Below are positions 1 through 12,523 of a stretch of 64,000 nucleotides of DNA, piece by piece. The position numbers and the translations under genes were made by a program. The stretch covers positions 62,001 to 126,000 of the forward strand of contig JBFWQI010000005.1 in NCBI GenBank assembly GCA_050249535.1, in the 5' to 3' direction. This stretch comes from JADJXM01 sp937967285 (GTDB lineage: Bacteria; Acidobacteriota; Blastocatellia; RBC074). The stretch's first letter is position 1. Every line of letters begins with the position of its first letter. The notes below the pieces were generated by a model that searched no databases, was not told the origin of the DNA, and saw nothing but the letters and a program-made list of their open reading frames with translations.

Positions 1-2
1 CT

Positions 3-962
3 GCACGGGCATATGAACGCCGGAGGCCGGATCTGCCGGTTGCGGCGGCGATTGCCGTATCGATGACTCCGCTGCTGTTTCATCTGCCTTTGATCAGAAG
101 CGCCAGATCCTACTCGACGGCATTCTGGGCGCAGCCGAAGTGGGGCGATATTCCGGATTTCTTCAATTTCCTGCTGGCCTCGGCGGTGCTGCCCCTGACG
201 GCCATGCTCCTGCTCACAGTCGCCTGGTCGTTGCTGGCGCCCGCGAAAGAGCGCGAGTCCGCGCCGTATCTGCTGACGCATGAATTTTTCGCCGCGATCG
301 GGTTTATCGCCATTCCGGTTGTCGCGGTGGTAATGGCGATGTTCGTGACCCGCGCATTTACATACAGGTATGCGCTGCCGGCTGTGATCGGCCTTACGGT
401 GCTCATTCCGCCGGCTTTCAAAAGGGCCGGAAGCGATATCCTTCCGGTGCTGCTGGTGCTTTTGCTGCTGCTGGGTGTTGCGAGAAGGGGAGGGCTGACA
501 CTGCAGGATGCCGCCCTCAGAACAGCCGACAGGAAGGCTGAAATCGAATTGCTGCTTGGAGCCGATCATGGAAACCTTCCCGTAGTCTGTACCGATCCGC
601 ATGCCTTTCTGATGCTTTCACACAACGCTCCGGTTGAGCTGCGGTCGCGACTTGTCTACCTCGGCGATACATCCGAGTCGATGCGTTATCTGGGTCATAA
701 CAGCCTGGAGCGCGGAATGTTCGATCTGCTGAAACCGTGGTTCGGTCTGAATGTGCAGAGATATCGATCATTCCTCAAGCCGGGGCGGCGGTTCCTGCTC
801 TTCGGGGATCCCAATCATTTTTTGAACTGGGTACTGCCGGATCTGCAATCATCAGGAGCGCGCATCGAACTTGCGGGAAAGCGCGGTGGGTCGATGCTTT
901 TTCTGGTCGTCAGTGATGGAGGGGCCATCGGTGAGTCGGCGGAATCGAGAGGTGATACGTGA
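3..962 (+). CDS. GT-C (GT39/ArnT-like) membrane glycosyltransferase, C-terminal part, 5'-truncated
   Basis: The reading frame is open to the left window edge, so the N-terminus is missing. The first in-window ATG (63) is an internal methionine. The visible part has about five hydrophobic segments followed by a soluble tail of about 150 residues. That is the usual ending of GT-C enzymes, which transfer sugars from polyprenyl-phosphate donors on the periplasmic side. No catalytic loop is visible because it would lie upstream. The stop overlaps the GTG start of the next gene by 4 bp (GTGA), so the two are translationally coupled. Family assignment rests on topology and on the related neighbour, and the substrate is unknown. 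Confidence 0.6.
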   Translation, partial: ARAYERRRPDLPVAAAIAVSMTPLLFHLPLIRSARSYSTAFWAQPKWGDIPDFFNFLLASAVLPLTAMLLLTVAWSLLAPAKERESAPYLLTHEFFAAIGFIAIPVVAVVMAMFVTRAFTYRYALPAVIGLTVLIPPAFKRAGSDILPVLLVLLLLLGVARRGGLTLQDAALRTADRKAEIELLLGADHGNLPVVCTDPHAFLMLSHNAPVELRSRLVYLGDTSESMRYLGHNSLERGMFDLLKPWFGLNVQRYRSFLKPGRRFLLFGDPNHFLNWVLPDLQSSGARIELAGKRGGSMLFLVVSDGGAIGESAESRGDT

Positions 963-2656
963 TCGATATCGGAAGAAAGGATATCGTCGCAGCGCTGATC
1001 CTCGGAGGTCTGGCTTTTGCTCTCTGGATTCCCCGTCTTCAGGGGCCGATCGATCTGAGGTGGGACGGCGGCGCATACTACACACTCGGCACGGCTCTGG
1101 CCCAGGGCAAAGGCTACAGGCTGCTCAATGAACCGGGCGAGATACAAAGCACGCTCCATCCTCCGATGGTCCCGCTGATAGTCGCCCTGCATCAGATCGC
1201 CCTTGGAACAAGCGACATGTTCGTCGTCGGCTGGTGGCTGCGCATCTTTTATCTCATCCTCTTCATCTCGTATATCGTCGCCTCCTATTTCATGTTCAGG
1301 CGTTTTCTTCCGGTTGGATATTCGATCGCTGCGGCCGCGGCGACGATGTTCCAGCTTCACACCATCTTCATGTCGGATCTCGTTTTTCCTGAGACTCCAT
1401 ACGGTCTGGTGACGGTTCTGTTCATTTTGGGCGATGGTGAGGGGGGAAGGAGAGCGACCGGTTACCTGCGCGGAGCGCTGGCGGTGACGGCCTTCGCGCT
1501 GCGGACGATCGGCGTCTCTCTGCTCGCCGCATGGGTAATTGAAAGCCTGGTGAAACGGCGGCTCGGGCAGGCGATCCGGAGGGCGATCGTCCTGATCGTT
1601 CCTGTTCTCCTCTGGACCGGATATATCCGTCTGGTCGAATCCGGGGCCGAGTATCGAAGGCCGGCCTACGATTATCAGCGCGCGGACTATACATACATCA
1701 ATGTCAGTTATGCCCGGAACCTGCGATTGAGGGATCCGTTCAGACCGGAACTTGGGAATGCAACGCTCAAAGACCGGATGGTACGGTTTGCCGACAATCT
1801 GATGCTCATGCCCGTCAAGGCGGGAGAGGCCGTCTCCACGACCGCGCCGGTCTGGGACCTGTTGCGGATGCGTTTGAATGAAATGACAGGCCTGAATCTG
1901 CCCCGCTGGCTGGCAGTCGAGCTGGTTCTGCTCTGCTTTTCGCTTTTCGCGGCTGCGGGAATCCTGTTGCAGTTGGCGCGGGGACAATACGTCATCCCGC
2001 TTTACATTCTCCTGTCGCTCGGCGCGATCTGCCTGACTCCGTGGCCGGCTCAGTTCAACCGCTATCTCTCACCGCTGACGCCTTTCCTGATGCTTTCATT
2101 ATTCATCGGGATGAGAGCGCTGGTTGAAAGGATCGGATTACTGCTGCCGGCCGGCAAGAGGCGATGCAGTCAGGTTCCGTTGGCAATCGCGGTCATTCTG
2201 ATCGCAGTCTCACAGGCGGCGACGGTCTATCTGATCTTCACGAAGTGGCATCAGCGGGTATCAGTCGTCAACCATACGGGGGAACGTGTCGACTACAAAC
2301 TATTCTTTTATTACGACTCCGACCGGATGGCTGACGACTGGCTGGATAAGTTCAGAGAGCGTGCGACGGGAAGGGAAGTGATCGCTTCGTCAAATCCCCA
2401 GCTTGTCTATTTGCGGACCGGGCTGAGATCGGTCCTGCCTCCTCTCGAGATCGATCCTTTGAAATCTCAGCAACTGCTCGATTCGGTGCCGGTCAGGTAT
2501 CTGATCCTCGAGGACGGTCCATTTTACAGTTATGTGAAGAGGGTAGTGGCGGACCGGCCGGAAGACTGGCGGAGGGTTCATTCCGCAGGAGAGGGCGTGG
2601 TGATCAATGGTCGGAGCCCCGTGATGACGGGAGTCTTCGAACGCGTCGTGCGCTGA
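959..2656 (+). CDS. GT-C (GT39-like) polytopic glycosyltransferase
   Basis: 565 residues with about ten transmembrane segments. The first periplasmic loop carries the acidic pattern typical of GT39/PMT-like enzymes (RWDGGAYYTLGTALAQGKGY, residues about 25-45), where an Asp activates the acceptor. A soluble domain of about 130 residues follows the last membrane segment. It starts at GTG, overlapping the preceding stop by 4 bp. It probably uses a polyprenyl-phosphate sugar, which the GT2 enzyme just downstream could supply. The acceptor (protein, glycan or lipid) cannot be told from sequence. Confidence 0.75.
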   Translation: MIDIGRKDIVAALILGGLAFALWIPRLQGPIDLRWDGGAYYTLGTALAQGKGYRLLNEPGEIQSTLHPPMVPLIVALHQIALGTSDMFVVGWWLRIFYLILFISYIVASYFMFRRFLPVGYSIAAAAATMFQLHTIFMSDLVFPETPYGLVTVLFILGDGEGGRRATGYLRGALAVTAFALRTIGVSLLAAWVIESLVKRRLGQAIRRAIVLIVPVLLWTGYIRLVESGAEYRRPAYDYQRADYTYINVSYARNLRLRDPFRPELGNATLKDRMVRFADNLMLMPVKAGEAVSTTAPVWDLLRMRLNEMTGLNLPRWLAVELVLLCFSLFAAAGILLQLARGQYVIPLYILLSLGAICLTPWPAQFNRYLSPLTPFLMLSLFIGMRALVERIGLLLPAGKRRCSQVPLAIAVILIAVSQAATVYLIFTKWHQRVSVVNHTGERVDYKLFFYYDSDRMADDWLDKFRERATGREVIASSNPQLVYLRTGLRSVLPPLEIDPLKSQQLLDSVPVRYLILEDGPFYSYVKRVVADRPEDWRRVHSAGEGVVINGRSPVMTGVFERVVR

Positions 2657-2686
2657 GTAGTTACAATCACTCATGGTTTTTTTGCA

Positions 2687-3418
2687 ATGATTACGAATGG
2701 CGAAGTTCAAGAACGTGTCCTGATTGCCGTTCCGGCATTCAACGAAGAGGGCACGGTGGGGCAGGTCATCGACGGCCTCCGCCGGGCTTTGCCGAAGTTC
2801 GATCTGCTGGTGATAGATGATGGCTCGACTGACGGAACCGCTGGAATTCTTGATCGGATGGGAGTGACGACGGAGAGGCACCCCGGTAACCTCGGCTACG
2901 GCCGTGCGATTCAAACGGCCCTCGGATATGCGAGCCGCGGCGGATATGACAAACTGATTACCGTCGATGCCGACGGACAGCACCCGCCGGATGAGGTGAT
3001 CGCGTTGTACGATGCGTCACTCGTTCGTGCGGAGGATCTGTTGATCGGGTCACGGTTCATCGAAAGCCGGGATTATTCCGGAGCGCCGTTCGGGCGTCGA
3101 ACCGGAATGAGGCTTTTCTCGCTGCTGGCCCGGCTTTTCACGGGCCGTCAGGTCTATGACACAACATCGGGGTTGAGGATCATCCGGCGGTCGGTGTTCG
3201 AGCCGCTGACGCGATTCCGCTTTATCGACCTTCACGCCGAGGCGATCGTCTACCTGTTGCGTCTCGGATATCAGGTCGGTGAATATCCGGTCTGCACGAA
3301 GGAGCGGACGCGTGGAAGATCGATGTATACATTACTGAGTTGTTTCACCTATCCGGTCAAGACTTCTTTCCATATGGTGCTCGGTCTGATTCAGGCAGAG
3401 CTGAGCAAAAGAAGATGA
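2687..3418 (+). CDS. GT2 glycosyltransferase, polyprenyl-phosphate sugar synthase-like (DPM1/DPG-type)
   Basis: 243 residues with one GT-A domain. The N-terminus has the nucleotide-sugar signature VPAFNEEGTVGQVI followed by VIDDGSTDGT. The metal-binding DxD region is DADGQHPP at about residue 90. No C-terminal membrane segments are present, so it is the short soluble form. Such enzymes load mannose or glucose from an NDP-sugar onto a lipid phosphate for GT-C transferases, which fits the two GT-C genes upstream. A run of T residues precedes the ATG, and the gap to the previous gene is 30 bp. Confidence 0.85.
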   Translation: MITNGEVQERVLIAVPAFNEEGTVGQVIDGLRRALPKFDLLVIDDGSTDGTAGILDRMGVTTERHPGNLGYGRAIQTALGYASRGGYDKLITVDADGQHPPDEVIALYDASLVRAEDLLIGSRFIESRDYSGAPFGRRTGMRLFSLLARLFTGRQVYDTTSGLRIIRRSVFEPLTRFRFIDLHAEAIVYLLRLGYQVGEYPVCTKERTRGRSMYTLLSCFTYPVKTSFHMVLGLIQAELSKRR

Positions 3419-3438
3419 ATCCCAGCGAATATTAAAGG

Positions 3439-4419
3439 ATGTCCTCGATTCAAGAGTCTGCCTCATCACCTGAGTGGAAAGTCTCCGTCGTTGTGGCGAC
3501 GCTAGATCGGCCGGATGATCTGCGGGAGTGTCTCTCGGCGCTGATCGGTCAGGATCCGGGTTGTCCGGTCGAGATCATCGTCGTCGACAACAACCCGCAG
3601 TCGGGACTGACACGACCGGTCGTCGCGGGCTTCCCCGTCGTGAGGCTGGTGACGGAATCGCGGCGCGGGCTGGCCTACGCCAGAAACAGAGGGATCCTCA
3701 CCGCCACGGGCGGGATTATCGTCACGACGGATGACGATGTCATAATGCCGTCCGGCTGGCTCGAGAAGCTGCTCGTTCCGTTTGTCGATCCGGATGTCAC
3801 GATCGTGACCGGAAATATCCGGCCGTGGCGGCTTGAGACACGGTCGCAGCGCCTCTTCGAGAGTTATGGCGGGCTTGGCCGGGGCGATCTGAGACGGGCT
3901 TTCGACAGAGCATGGTTCAACGGGTTTATTTCAGCCGTCCCGACCTGGTCTGTCGGAGCTACCGCCAACGCCGCATTTCGAGCTTCAATCTTCACCGATC
4001 CGAATGTCGGGCTGATGGATGAGGCGCTCGGGCCGGGAATGCCGTCAGGCGTTGGAGAGGATACATATCTCTTCTACAAGGCGCTCAAGGCGGGTTACAC
4101 GATCGTTTACGAGTCTGAGGCGTGGGTATGGCATAAGCACCGGCGCGAGATGCCGGAACTGCGACGTCAGTTGTTCGATTACAGCAAGGGGCATGTGGCC
4201 TATCATCTGACGACACTCCTCAGAGATCACGACCGGCGTGCAATGATCTACCTGGCGTTGATCCTGCCGGCGGTTCACATCCGTCATGCGTTGCGATCGA
4301 TGCTCGGCTGGAGCGATTATCCACTCAGTCTCATCCTGCTCGAGATTGCCGGTAATCTGGCCGGACCGTGGGCTTTATGGCGCTCACGCCGGCGGGTTGC
4401 CCGAGAAGGACGAAGCTGA
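3439..4419 (+). CDS. GT2 family glycosyltransferase
   Basis: 326 residues. The GT-A core begins with VSVVVATLDRPDDLRECL (nucleotide binding), then VDNNP, and an acidic DDD metal motif in TTDDDV near residue 100. The acceptor-side region is GVGEDTYLFYKALKAG, the ED motif typical of GT2 enzymes. The C-terminus is hydrophobic and probably membrane-associated. It lies 20 bp after the preceding GT2 gene and is probably co-transcribed. Its last 36 bp overlap the 3' end of the convergent epimerase gene. Donor and acceptor are unknown. Confidence 0.85.
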   Translation: MSSIQESASSPEWKVSVVVATLDRPDDLRECLSALIGQDPGCPVEIIVVDNNPQSGLTRPVVAGFPVVRLVTESRRGLAYARNRGILTATGGIIVTTDDDVIMPSGWLEKLLVPFVDPDVTIVTGNIRPWRLETRSQRLFESYGGLGRGDLRRAFDRAWFNGFISAVPTWSVGATANAAFRASIFTDPNVGLMDEALGPGMPSGVGEDTYLFYKALKAGYTIVYESEAWVWHKHRREMPELRRQLFDYSKGHVAYHLTTLLRDHDRRAMIYLALILPAVHIRHALRSMLGWSDYPLSLILLEIAGNLAGPWALWRSRRRVAREGRS

Positions 4420-5472
4420 GGCAAGGTGATGATCGATCAGTTCCCTGAGCGTGGCTTTGAGGTCGTATTCGTGGCGCCAGCCGGGATAGTCGGATCGAAA
4501 CCTGCCGACGTTGCTGATCCACCAGATGTGATCGCCGATTCTGGGAGTATCGCTCAATTTAAGATCCGGTCGGTACCCCGACATCTCCTCGATTTCACGG
4601 ATTGCCTCGATCACGGAACAGTTGTTGAATCGCGACCCGCCCATGTTGTAAACGGCTCCCGGTTTGGGATCCTGATAAAAATGCCGGAAAGCCTGAACGA
4701 GGTCCGATACGTGAAGGATATCCCGAACCTGTTTGCCTCCGTACCCGTTGATGACATACGGGCTGCGAGTCACGGCGCAGCGGACGAGCCAGGACAGGAA
4801 TCCGTGCAATTCAGCCCCGGTCTGATGCGGGCCGGTAATGCATCCGCAGCGGAAAACCCCGGTTTTCAGCCCGAAGTAGCGTCCATACTCCTGAGTCATG
4901 ATGTCGGAGCTCAGTTTGCCGGCTCCGAATATGCTGTGCAGCGACTGGTCGATCGACATCTGCTCGTCGATGCCCTGATCGGCATAAGGATGATCCGGTG
5001 CCGGTTCCCATCTCGTCTCCTTTTCGATGAGAGGCAGTCGATTGGGAGCGTCCCCGTACACTTTGTTGGTTGAAGTGTAGATGAAGACCGATTGGGGGCA
5101 GTGCCGGCGGACGGCTTCGAGCAGAATCAGAGTTCCGGTCGCGTTGACTGAGAAGTCGGTCAGCGGATCCCGGACCGCCCAGTCATGGCTGGGTTGTGCG
5201 GCAGCGTGAACGACCAGGGAGATCGCATCACTGTAACCCGCAAAGACGGCCTCGATACCCTCCCGGTCGCGGATGTCCAGATCGTGATGCCTGTAGTCGG
5301 GCAGTTCGCGCAGCAGGCAGTCGGTGTTTCGTCGAGTTGATGCGTCCGGTCCGAAGAATTCACCGCGCATGTGGTTATCGATGCCGATGACGGACATTCC
5401 CTGCGCGACGCAAAAGCGCGCGACCGCGCTCCCGACAAGGCCTGCTGATCCGGTAATTACCGCGACTGACAT
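4384..5472 (-). CDS. NAD-dependent sugar epimerase/dehydratase, CDP-paratose 2-epimerase-like
   Basis: 362 residues, extended SDR fold. The Rossmann motif TGSAGLVGS is at the N-terminus, with STNKVYGD and the family block GKQVRDILHVSDLVQAF later on. The overall pattern resembles CDP-tyvelose/paratose 2-epimerases. The usual YxxxK catalytic pair reads FGAGK (codon TTC), so Phe replaces the general-acid Tyr. This may be normal for its subfamily. The start was chosen at 5472 because MSVAVITG begins the fold and a GGAAGGA ribosome site sits just upstream; a further in-frame extension would overlap the upstream gene. It follows the GT-C gene at 5522-6994 by about 50 bp and is probably co-transcribed. 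Confidence 0.8.
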   Translation of the reverse strand: MSVAVITGSAGLVGSAVARFCVAQGMSVIGIDNHMRGEFFGPDASTRRNTDCLLRELPDYRHHDLDIRDREGIEAVFAGYSDAISLVVHAAAQPSHDWAVRDPLTDFSVNATGTLILLEAVRRHCPQSVFIYTSTNKVYGDAPNRLPLIEKETRWEPAPDHPYADQGIDEQMSIDQSLHSIFGAGKLSSDIMTQEYGRYFGLKTGVFRCGCITGPHQTGAELHGFLSWLVRCAVTRSPYVINGYGGKQVRDILHVSDLVQAFRHFYQDPKPGAVYNMGGSRFNNCSVIEAIREIEEMSGYRPDLKLSDTPRIGDHIWWISNVGRFRSDYPGWRHEYDLKATLRELIDHHLASASSFSGNPPA

Positions 5473-5521
5473 GTTTCCTTCCCCATTCGAATTTCGAAGT
5501 TGCTGATCGAGGCGGCCGGAA

Positions 5522-6994
5522 TCAATCGGCTCCCGCCCGGTTGATTCGATAGACACGGAACGAGTCATTCGAATACGTCTCGCTGAATCGATCCCTGTAT
5601 CGGGATATGAAATCCTGAATGTATGCCTGATCACGGGGCTCGACCCCGGGCGGCCCGGCGATAAGATAAGCTGCGTTCACGCCATCGAAAAACTCCCAGA
5701 GCTCGTCGTCATTAATCGGACTGTGCCAGACGCCCGCCGGCCGGCCAGTGAAGAGCGAGAGAGCCCTCGGTTTGCGAAAGATGATGACTTCCTTTTCGCC
5801 GATCTCTTTCCTCACATAATCGAAGAGCTCGAGAGCTTCAGGTGCCGTGACGCCATTTTTTATCGGGCCGAAATCCTGACGGGAGTACACCCCGGCGTAT
5901 CCGAGCAGGGCGACTGCCAGGACGGTCGCGAGAACGAATTTCTCCACGGCCTGATTGCCGGTCAGGCGTGTCAGCGACCGGATGCCGAGCAGAACGTAGA
6001 ATATGAATATCGGAATGAGCGGCATGCAGTAACGTTGTTCGAGCGTGATCGGCAGCACGACCAGCGGTATGACATAGGACGGCACGAAAAGTTCGAACAT
6101 CGTGATCTTCCTGATCCTGCCGGCCAGACCGATGGCCGCCAGCGCCGACAATGTGAAGAAGAATGCCAACTTAGCGCCGTTGCTGTATCCGTTGGACCAG
6201 TAACTGGAAAAATACCCGATCAGCTGGCGCGTCATGTCTGCCGTCCGCTCGATCGAATTGAAACCGAAATGTCCGACATAATCCGTGAAGGCATGCGAGG
6301 CTCTCGCCTGGATGAAGATCAGCGCCGCAGTGATAACTGTGATTACGGCGGCAGCCCGAATCGGTTTCACGCTGATCATCATAATCCAGACGATCAGACA
6401 GGGCATCAGAACGATTCCGATGGCTCTGGTTCCGTATGCGAGATAGATCGCTCCGGCGATGATCACGATATCCCGGATCTTTATTCTCCCTTCGGCTCGA
6501 AACGCTCGACGAATGAAATAAAAGCTGAAATAGAGCGGCGCGAGGAATATCATGTCCGTGGCGATGATGTCCTTGAACATCCAGAAGACCGGATTGAAGC
6601 CGACCAGCGCCAGCAACGCGGGGAGGCAGGGCAGATCATCCTTGAATGAGAGCATGATCATCAGCAGCGAGAGCAGGAAAACCATGACCAGCATGGCCTT
6701 CATCGCCCGGAAGTCGATGCCGAAGACCCTGTAGACGGGCGCCAGCAGCAGCGGGAGCGCCGGCGGATAAGTCTTCGGGCCGATTATCTTCTCAGGATTG
6801 AAGACGTATCCGGTATCGGAATAAGGCCTGCCCTCGACGATGTTTCGTGCGTGGCTGACATACATGCCGAAGTCGTCGCCCCAGTCGTGACCTCCTCTGA
6901 TCGTTGACAGTTGGAATATTCCGACCGCGATAATCACCAGCAGTGAAGTGACGATGGACTTCCGGGATGATTTGGTGAGCGTGAGGTGATTCAT
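5522..6994 (-). CDS. GT-C (GT39-like) membrane glycosyltransferase
   Basis: 490 residues with about ten membrane segments. The first exoplasmic loop contains GGHDWGDDFGMYVSHARN, the acidic Asp pattern of GT39-type transferases, followed by the YPPALPLLLAP motif common in these proteins. A soluble C-terminal domain of about 110 residues follows. It heads a leftward pair with the sugar epimerase and lies divergent to the SET-domain gene. It probably adds a sugar to an envelope component from a polyprenyl-phosphate donor; the acceptor is unknown. Confidence 0.75.
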   Translation of the reverse strand: MNHLTLTKSSRKSIVTSLLVIIAVGIFQLSTIRGGHDWGDDFGMYVSHARNIVEGRPYSDTGYVFNPEKIIGPKTYPPALPLLLAPVYRVFGIDFRAMKAMLVMVFLLSLLMIMLSFKDDLPCLPALLALVGFNPVFWMFKDIIATDMIFLAPLYFSFYFIRRAFRAEGRIKIRDIVIIAGAIYLAYGTRAIGIVLMPCLIVWIMMISVKPIRAAAVITVITAALIFIQARASHAFTDYVGHFGFNSIERTADMTRQLIGYFSSYWSNGYSNGAKLAFFFTLSALAAIGLAGRIRKITMFELFVPSYVIPLVVLPITLEQRYCMPLIPIFIFYVLLGIRSLTRLTGNQAVEKFVLATVLAVALLGYAGVYSRQDFGPIKNGVTAPEALELFDYVRKEIGEKEVIIFRKPRALSLFTGRPAGVWHSPINDDELWEFFDGVNAAYLIAGPPGVEPRDQAYIQDFISRYRDRFSETYSNDSFRVYRINRAGAD

Positions 6995-7037
6995 GATTTC
7001 GCTGGCTGTGTGGGCGGCCAGCCCGTGAGTGACATTC

Positions 7038-7067
7038 TTGACTCGGATAAAACGATCACGTTGTAAT
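7038..7067 (+). promoter_or_regulatory. Sigma-70-type promoter for the SET-domain gene
   Basis: TTGACT (7038-7043) and TGTAAT (7062-7067) are separated by 18 bp, matching five of six consensus bases in each box. The predicted transcription start at about 7074 precedes the TTG start at 7107. Because the promoter lies inside the longer in-frame extension from 7029, it argues that translation begins at 7107. Confidence 0.55.
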
Positions 7068-7106
7068 ACGACAGTCAGCCATTCTCAATTTCAGACAGGA
7101 GCAATC

Positions 7107-7547
7107 TTGACCACTCAGACAAAGAAGAATCATCCGGCGGACGGAATCACGGTCAAAAAATCGCGCATCGACGGGCGAGGCTGTTTCGCGACGACGCGGT
7201 TTTTGAAGGGGCGCAAGATCGCCGAGTACGTCGGTGAGCGGATCTCACGTCGCGAAATCGCCCGCAGGTTACGCAACAGGCGGAGGATCCACATCTGTGC
7301 GATAGATTCATACTGGGCGATCGACGGCAGCCGGGCCGGAAACGGAACTCAATTCATCAATCATTCCTGCGAACCCAACTGCGACATCAGGATCATCCGC
7401 GGCCACATCCTCTTCTTCGCGCTGCGGGATATCGAACCCGGTGAGGAGATCCTGCTCGATTACGAATTCTCGTATCATTCGGACCGCAAACGCTGCACCT
7501 GCGGGGCCGCATCCTGCCGGGGAAAGATCAACAAGCCGGCCGGTTAG
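7107..7547 (+). CDS. SET-domain protein lysine methyltransferase with post-SET motif
   Basis: 146 residues, almost entirely one SET domain: GRGCFATTRF at the N-terminal side, the S-adenosylmethionine/active-site pseudoknot FINHSCEPNC, and GEEILLDYEF. A Cys-rich post-SET tail of the CTCG...C type follows, as in eukaryotic enzymes. It would transfer methyl groups to a lysine on an unknown protein. The start chosen is TTG at 7107, with AGGAG eight bases upstream and the promoter at 7038-7067. An ATG at 7029 in the same frame would lie upstream of the predicted transcript. It is monocistronic, facing the convergent AAA+ gene. Confidence 0.85.
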   Translation: MTTQTKKNHPADGITVKKSRIDGRGCFATTRFLKGRKIAEYVGERISRREIARRLRNRRRIHICAIDSYWAIDGSRAGNGTQFINHSCEPNCDIRIIRGHILFFALRDIEPGEEILLDYEFSYHSDRKRCTCGAASCRGKINKPAG

Positions 7548-7564
7548 GGGCCACCGGCGGCGCG

Positions 7565-9271
<1,707 letters not shown>

Positions 9272-9389
9272 TTTTCTCTTCTTCCGCCACGGCGGGACCG
9301 AGTTTCGAATAGCCTGAAGTCCGATACCGGGGCCGTCGTGGCTTCGGGGAATGCGGTTCGGGACCGCGGGTTGATAATCTGACGGTTGG

Positions 9390-10406
9390 CTATCTGTTCG
9401 CCGCCGGCTTGACGCCGTCGGCCGGGCTCTTCCGTCCGGAAATGCTGAATGCGATAAAGCCGGTGATCGGTTTCCTGTCCTCAGCGAAGAGTGACTCCGG
9501 AAACTCCCACTGCCGTGCAGCCTTGAGCGCGAGCTGGTTCAACTCCGGGAATGAAGAGTAGTGAACGTACGCTCCCGTGACTTTTCCTGTCGGCGCAATC
9601 TCGACGCGAACCCTGATGAACCCTTCGGCGCCCGATTCGGTCATCTCGGCCGGCACTTCGAGCTGCGCCTGCCGAACGGCTTTCTTCTGCATTTCGAGCG
9701 ATCCGCGCTCATCGACGTATCTCTCGGGTTCGACGGTCGTGTCGAGATCGACGCTGAATGCGACGACCAGAAAGACGTCCCTGCCCTGGAACATTGCCGG
9801 CTGAGCGGTCGGGCGAATGAATTTGATGTAATCCTGTGGCGAGAACCGCAGGCTCTGTATCGCGAAAAAGTATGTCGTTCCGCTCTCGATTTCGAGCGGC
9901 TGGATCGCGTAGGAGACCGGCGGCCGGGCGATATCATTGCCGAAATGGAGTCCGATGTCGGGAATCAGATTGGTTCCGGGGGTAGTGCCGTCGCCGGGAC
10001 TCTGCGCGCCGAAAAGCTGCACCTCGATCGAGCGTCCGTCTCGCTGTTTGGCGAAGGAGATGACAGCCGGCTTCGAGGTCCTGAACACCTTGCGTTTTTC
10101 GGTGCTCAGAAGAGCTGCGTTGAATCCGGGATAGGTCTTCTCGAAAGCCGTCATCCATTGTTCATCTTCGACCAGGCTCGAGGTCTTCATCCGGAAGACC
10201 TGATCGGTCAGATCGTTCGCTTTGCCTGCCGGGGCGGTCAGCTGAAAGAATCTGGCGGTCACGAAGATGGGCCTCGAGCTGAGATCCTTCGGGATGCCGT
10301 TGTCCTGGGCCTTGCCGGTCATCGTCAGAAGAAACAGAAATGCCAGGGCGAGAGGTTGAACAAGGCGGGATGCGCGAAGCGCACGGTTTGAGACAGGGAA
10401 TATCAT
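9390..10406 (-). CDS. Exported protein with TonB C-terminal-like domain
   Basis: 338 residues with a Sec signal peptide (hydrophobic stretch about 16-31, then KAQ). The middle part is not recognised. The last 90 residues have the TonB-C/energy-transducer pattern: IRVRVEIAPTGKVTGAYV, then LALKAARQWEFPE. It lacks the N-terminal membrane anchor and Pro-rich spacer of a true TonB, so it is more likely a periplasmic relative than an energy coupler for receptors. It lies between the membrane coiled-coil protein and the AAA+ ATPase in the PspA operon. Confidence 0.6.
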   Translation of the reverse strand: MIFPVSNRALRASRLVQPLALAFLFLLTMTGKAQDNGIPKDLSSRPIFVTARFFQLTAPAGKANDLTDQVFRMKTSSLVEDEQWMTAFEKTYPGFNAALLSTEKRKVFRTSKPAVISFAKQRDGRSIEVQLFGAQSPGDGTTPGTNLIPDIGLHFGNDIARPPVSYAIQPLEIESGTTYFFAIQSLRFSPQDYIKFIRPTAQPAMFQGRDVFLVVAFSVDLDTTVEPERYVDERGSLEMQKKAVRQAQLEVPAEMTESGAEGFIRVRVEIAPTGKVTGAYVHYSSFPELNQLALKAARQWEFPESLFAEDRKPITGFIAFSISGRKSPADGVKPAANR

Positions 10407-10490
10407 TACTACCTCCGAAACAGGATTGAAACTTGAATCCGCCGACTGCGCAGCGGGACATCGAAAGAGTCTGGTGACCGGTCCTGGGGG

Positions 10491-11327
<837 letters not shown>

Positions 11328-11355
11328 ATCAGATCAATCAGGGGGCGTGAGCGGT

Positions 11356-12126
<771 letters not shown>

Positions 12127-12523
12127 GTTAAATTTGTTCTCCTCACCAGCCGGCGATCATCTAGTTTGACCGGATAAACATCAAAAATTGCGGCCCGGTC
12201 GGGGCATCGAAAAGATGATACGATGCTGACCGGCTTCCGGTTCACAGAGACGGCTAACTTTTCAAAAGTTTTGAAGCGGCGTCTGGTCCGCCGCTTGCCT
12301 TTCCGGAATCGGAGTCCGGAGAATTAGAAGTATAACAGCAGTGCATCTGCTTGTCACACATTCGCAGGATCGACTACTCAGCAAAGATTGGTCGTGATAG
12401 ACTTGCCCGGCGGTGATCGAACCGATCAACAAAAACATTCCTCACCAGAATCGATATTTCAAAACTGACAGACTGCAGGTTGACATTGCGTCCGGACCGC
12501 GGACGCCAGTCCGGGGAGGCACT
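12127..12523 (+). other. Divergent intergenic region between pspA and an exported protein
   Basis: 397 bp without a credible gene. It holds a 15-bp palindrome AACTTTTCAAAAGTT (12256-12270) that could be an operator. It also holds a weak sigma-54-like element TGGTCCGCCGCTTGCC (12284-12299, + strand) with correct GG/GC spacing but several mismatches. TTGTCA at 12351 has no good -10 partner. Which gene, if any, these serve is not clear. Confidence 0.35.

Noticed and set aside
815..1987. Long antisense open frame
   Set aside because: Overlaps two clear glycosyltransferase genes; Arg/Asp/Gln-rich composition typical of shadow frames in high-GC DNA.
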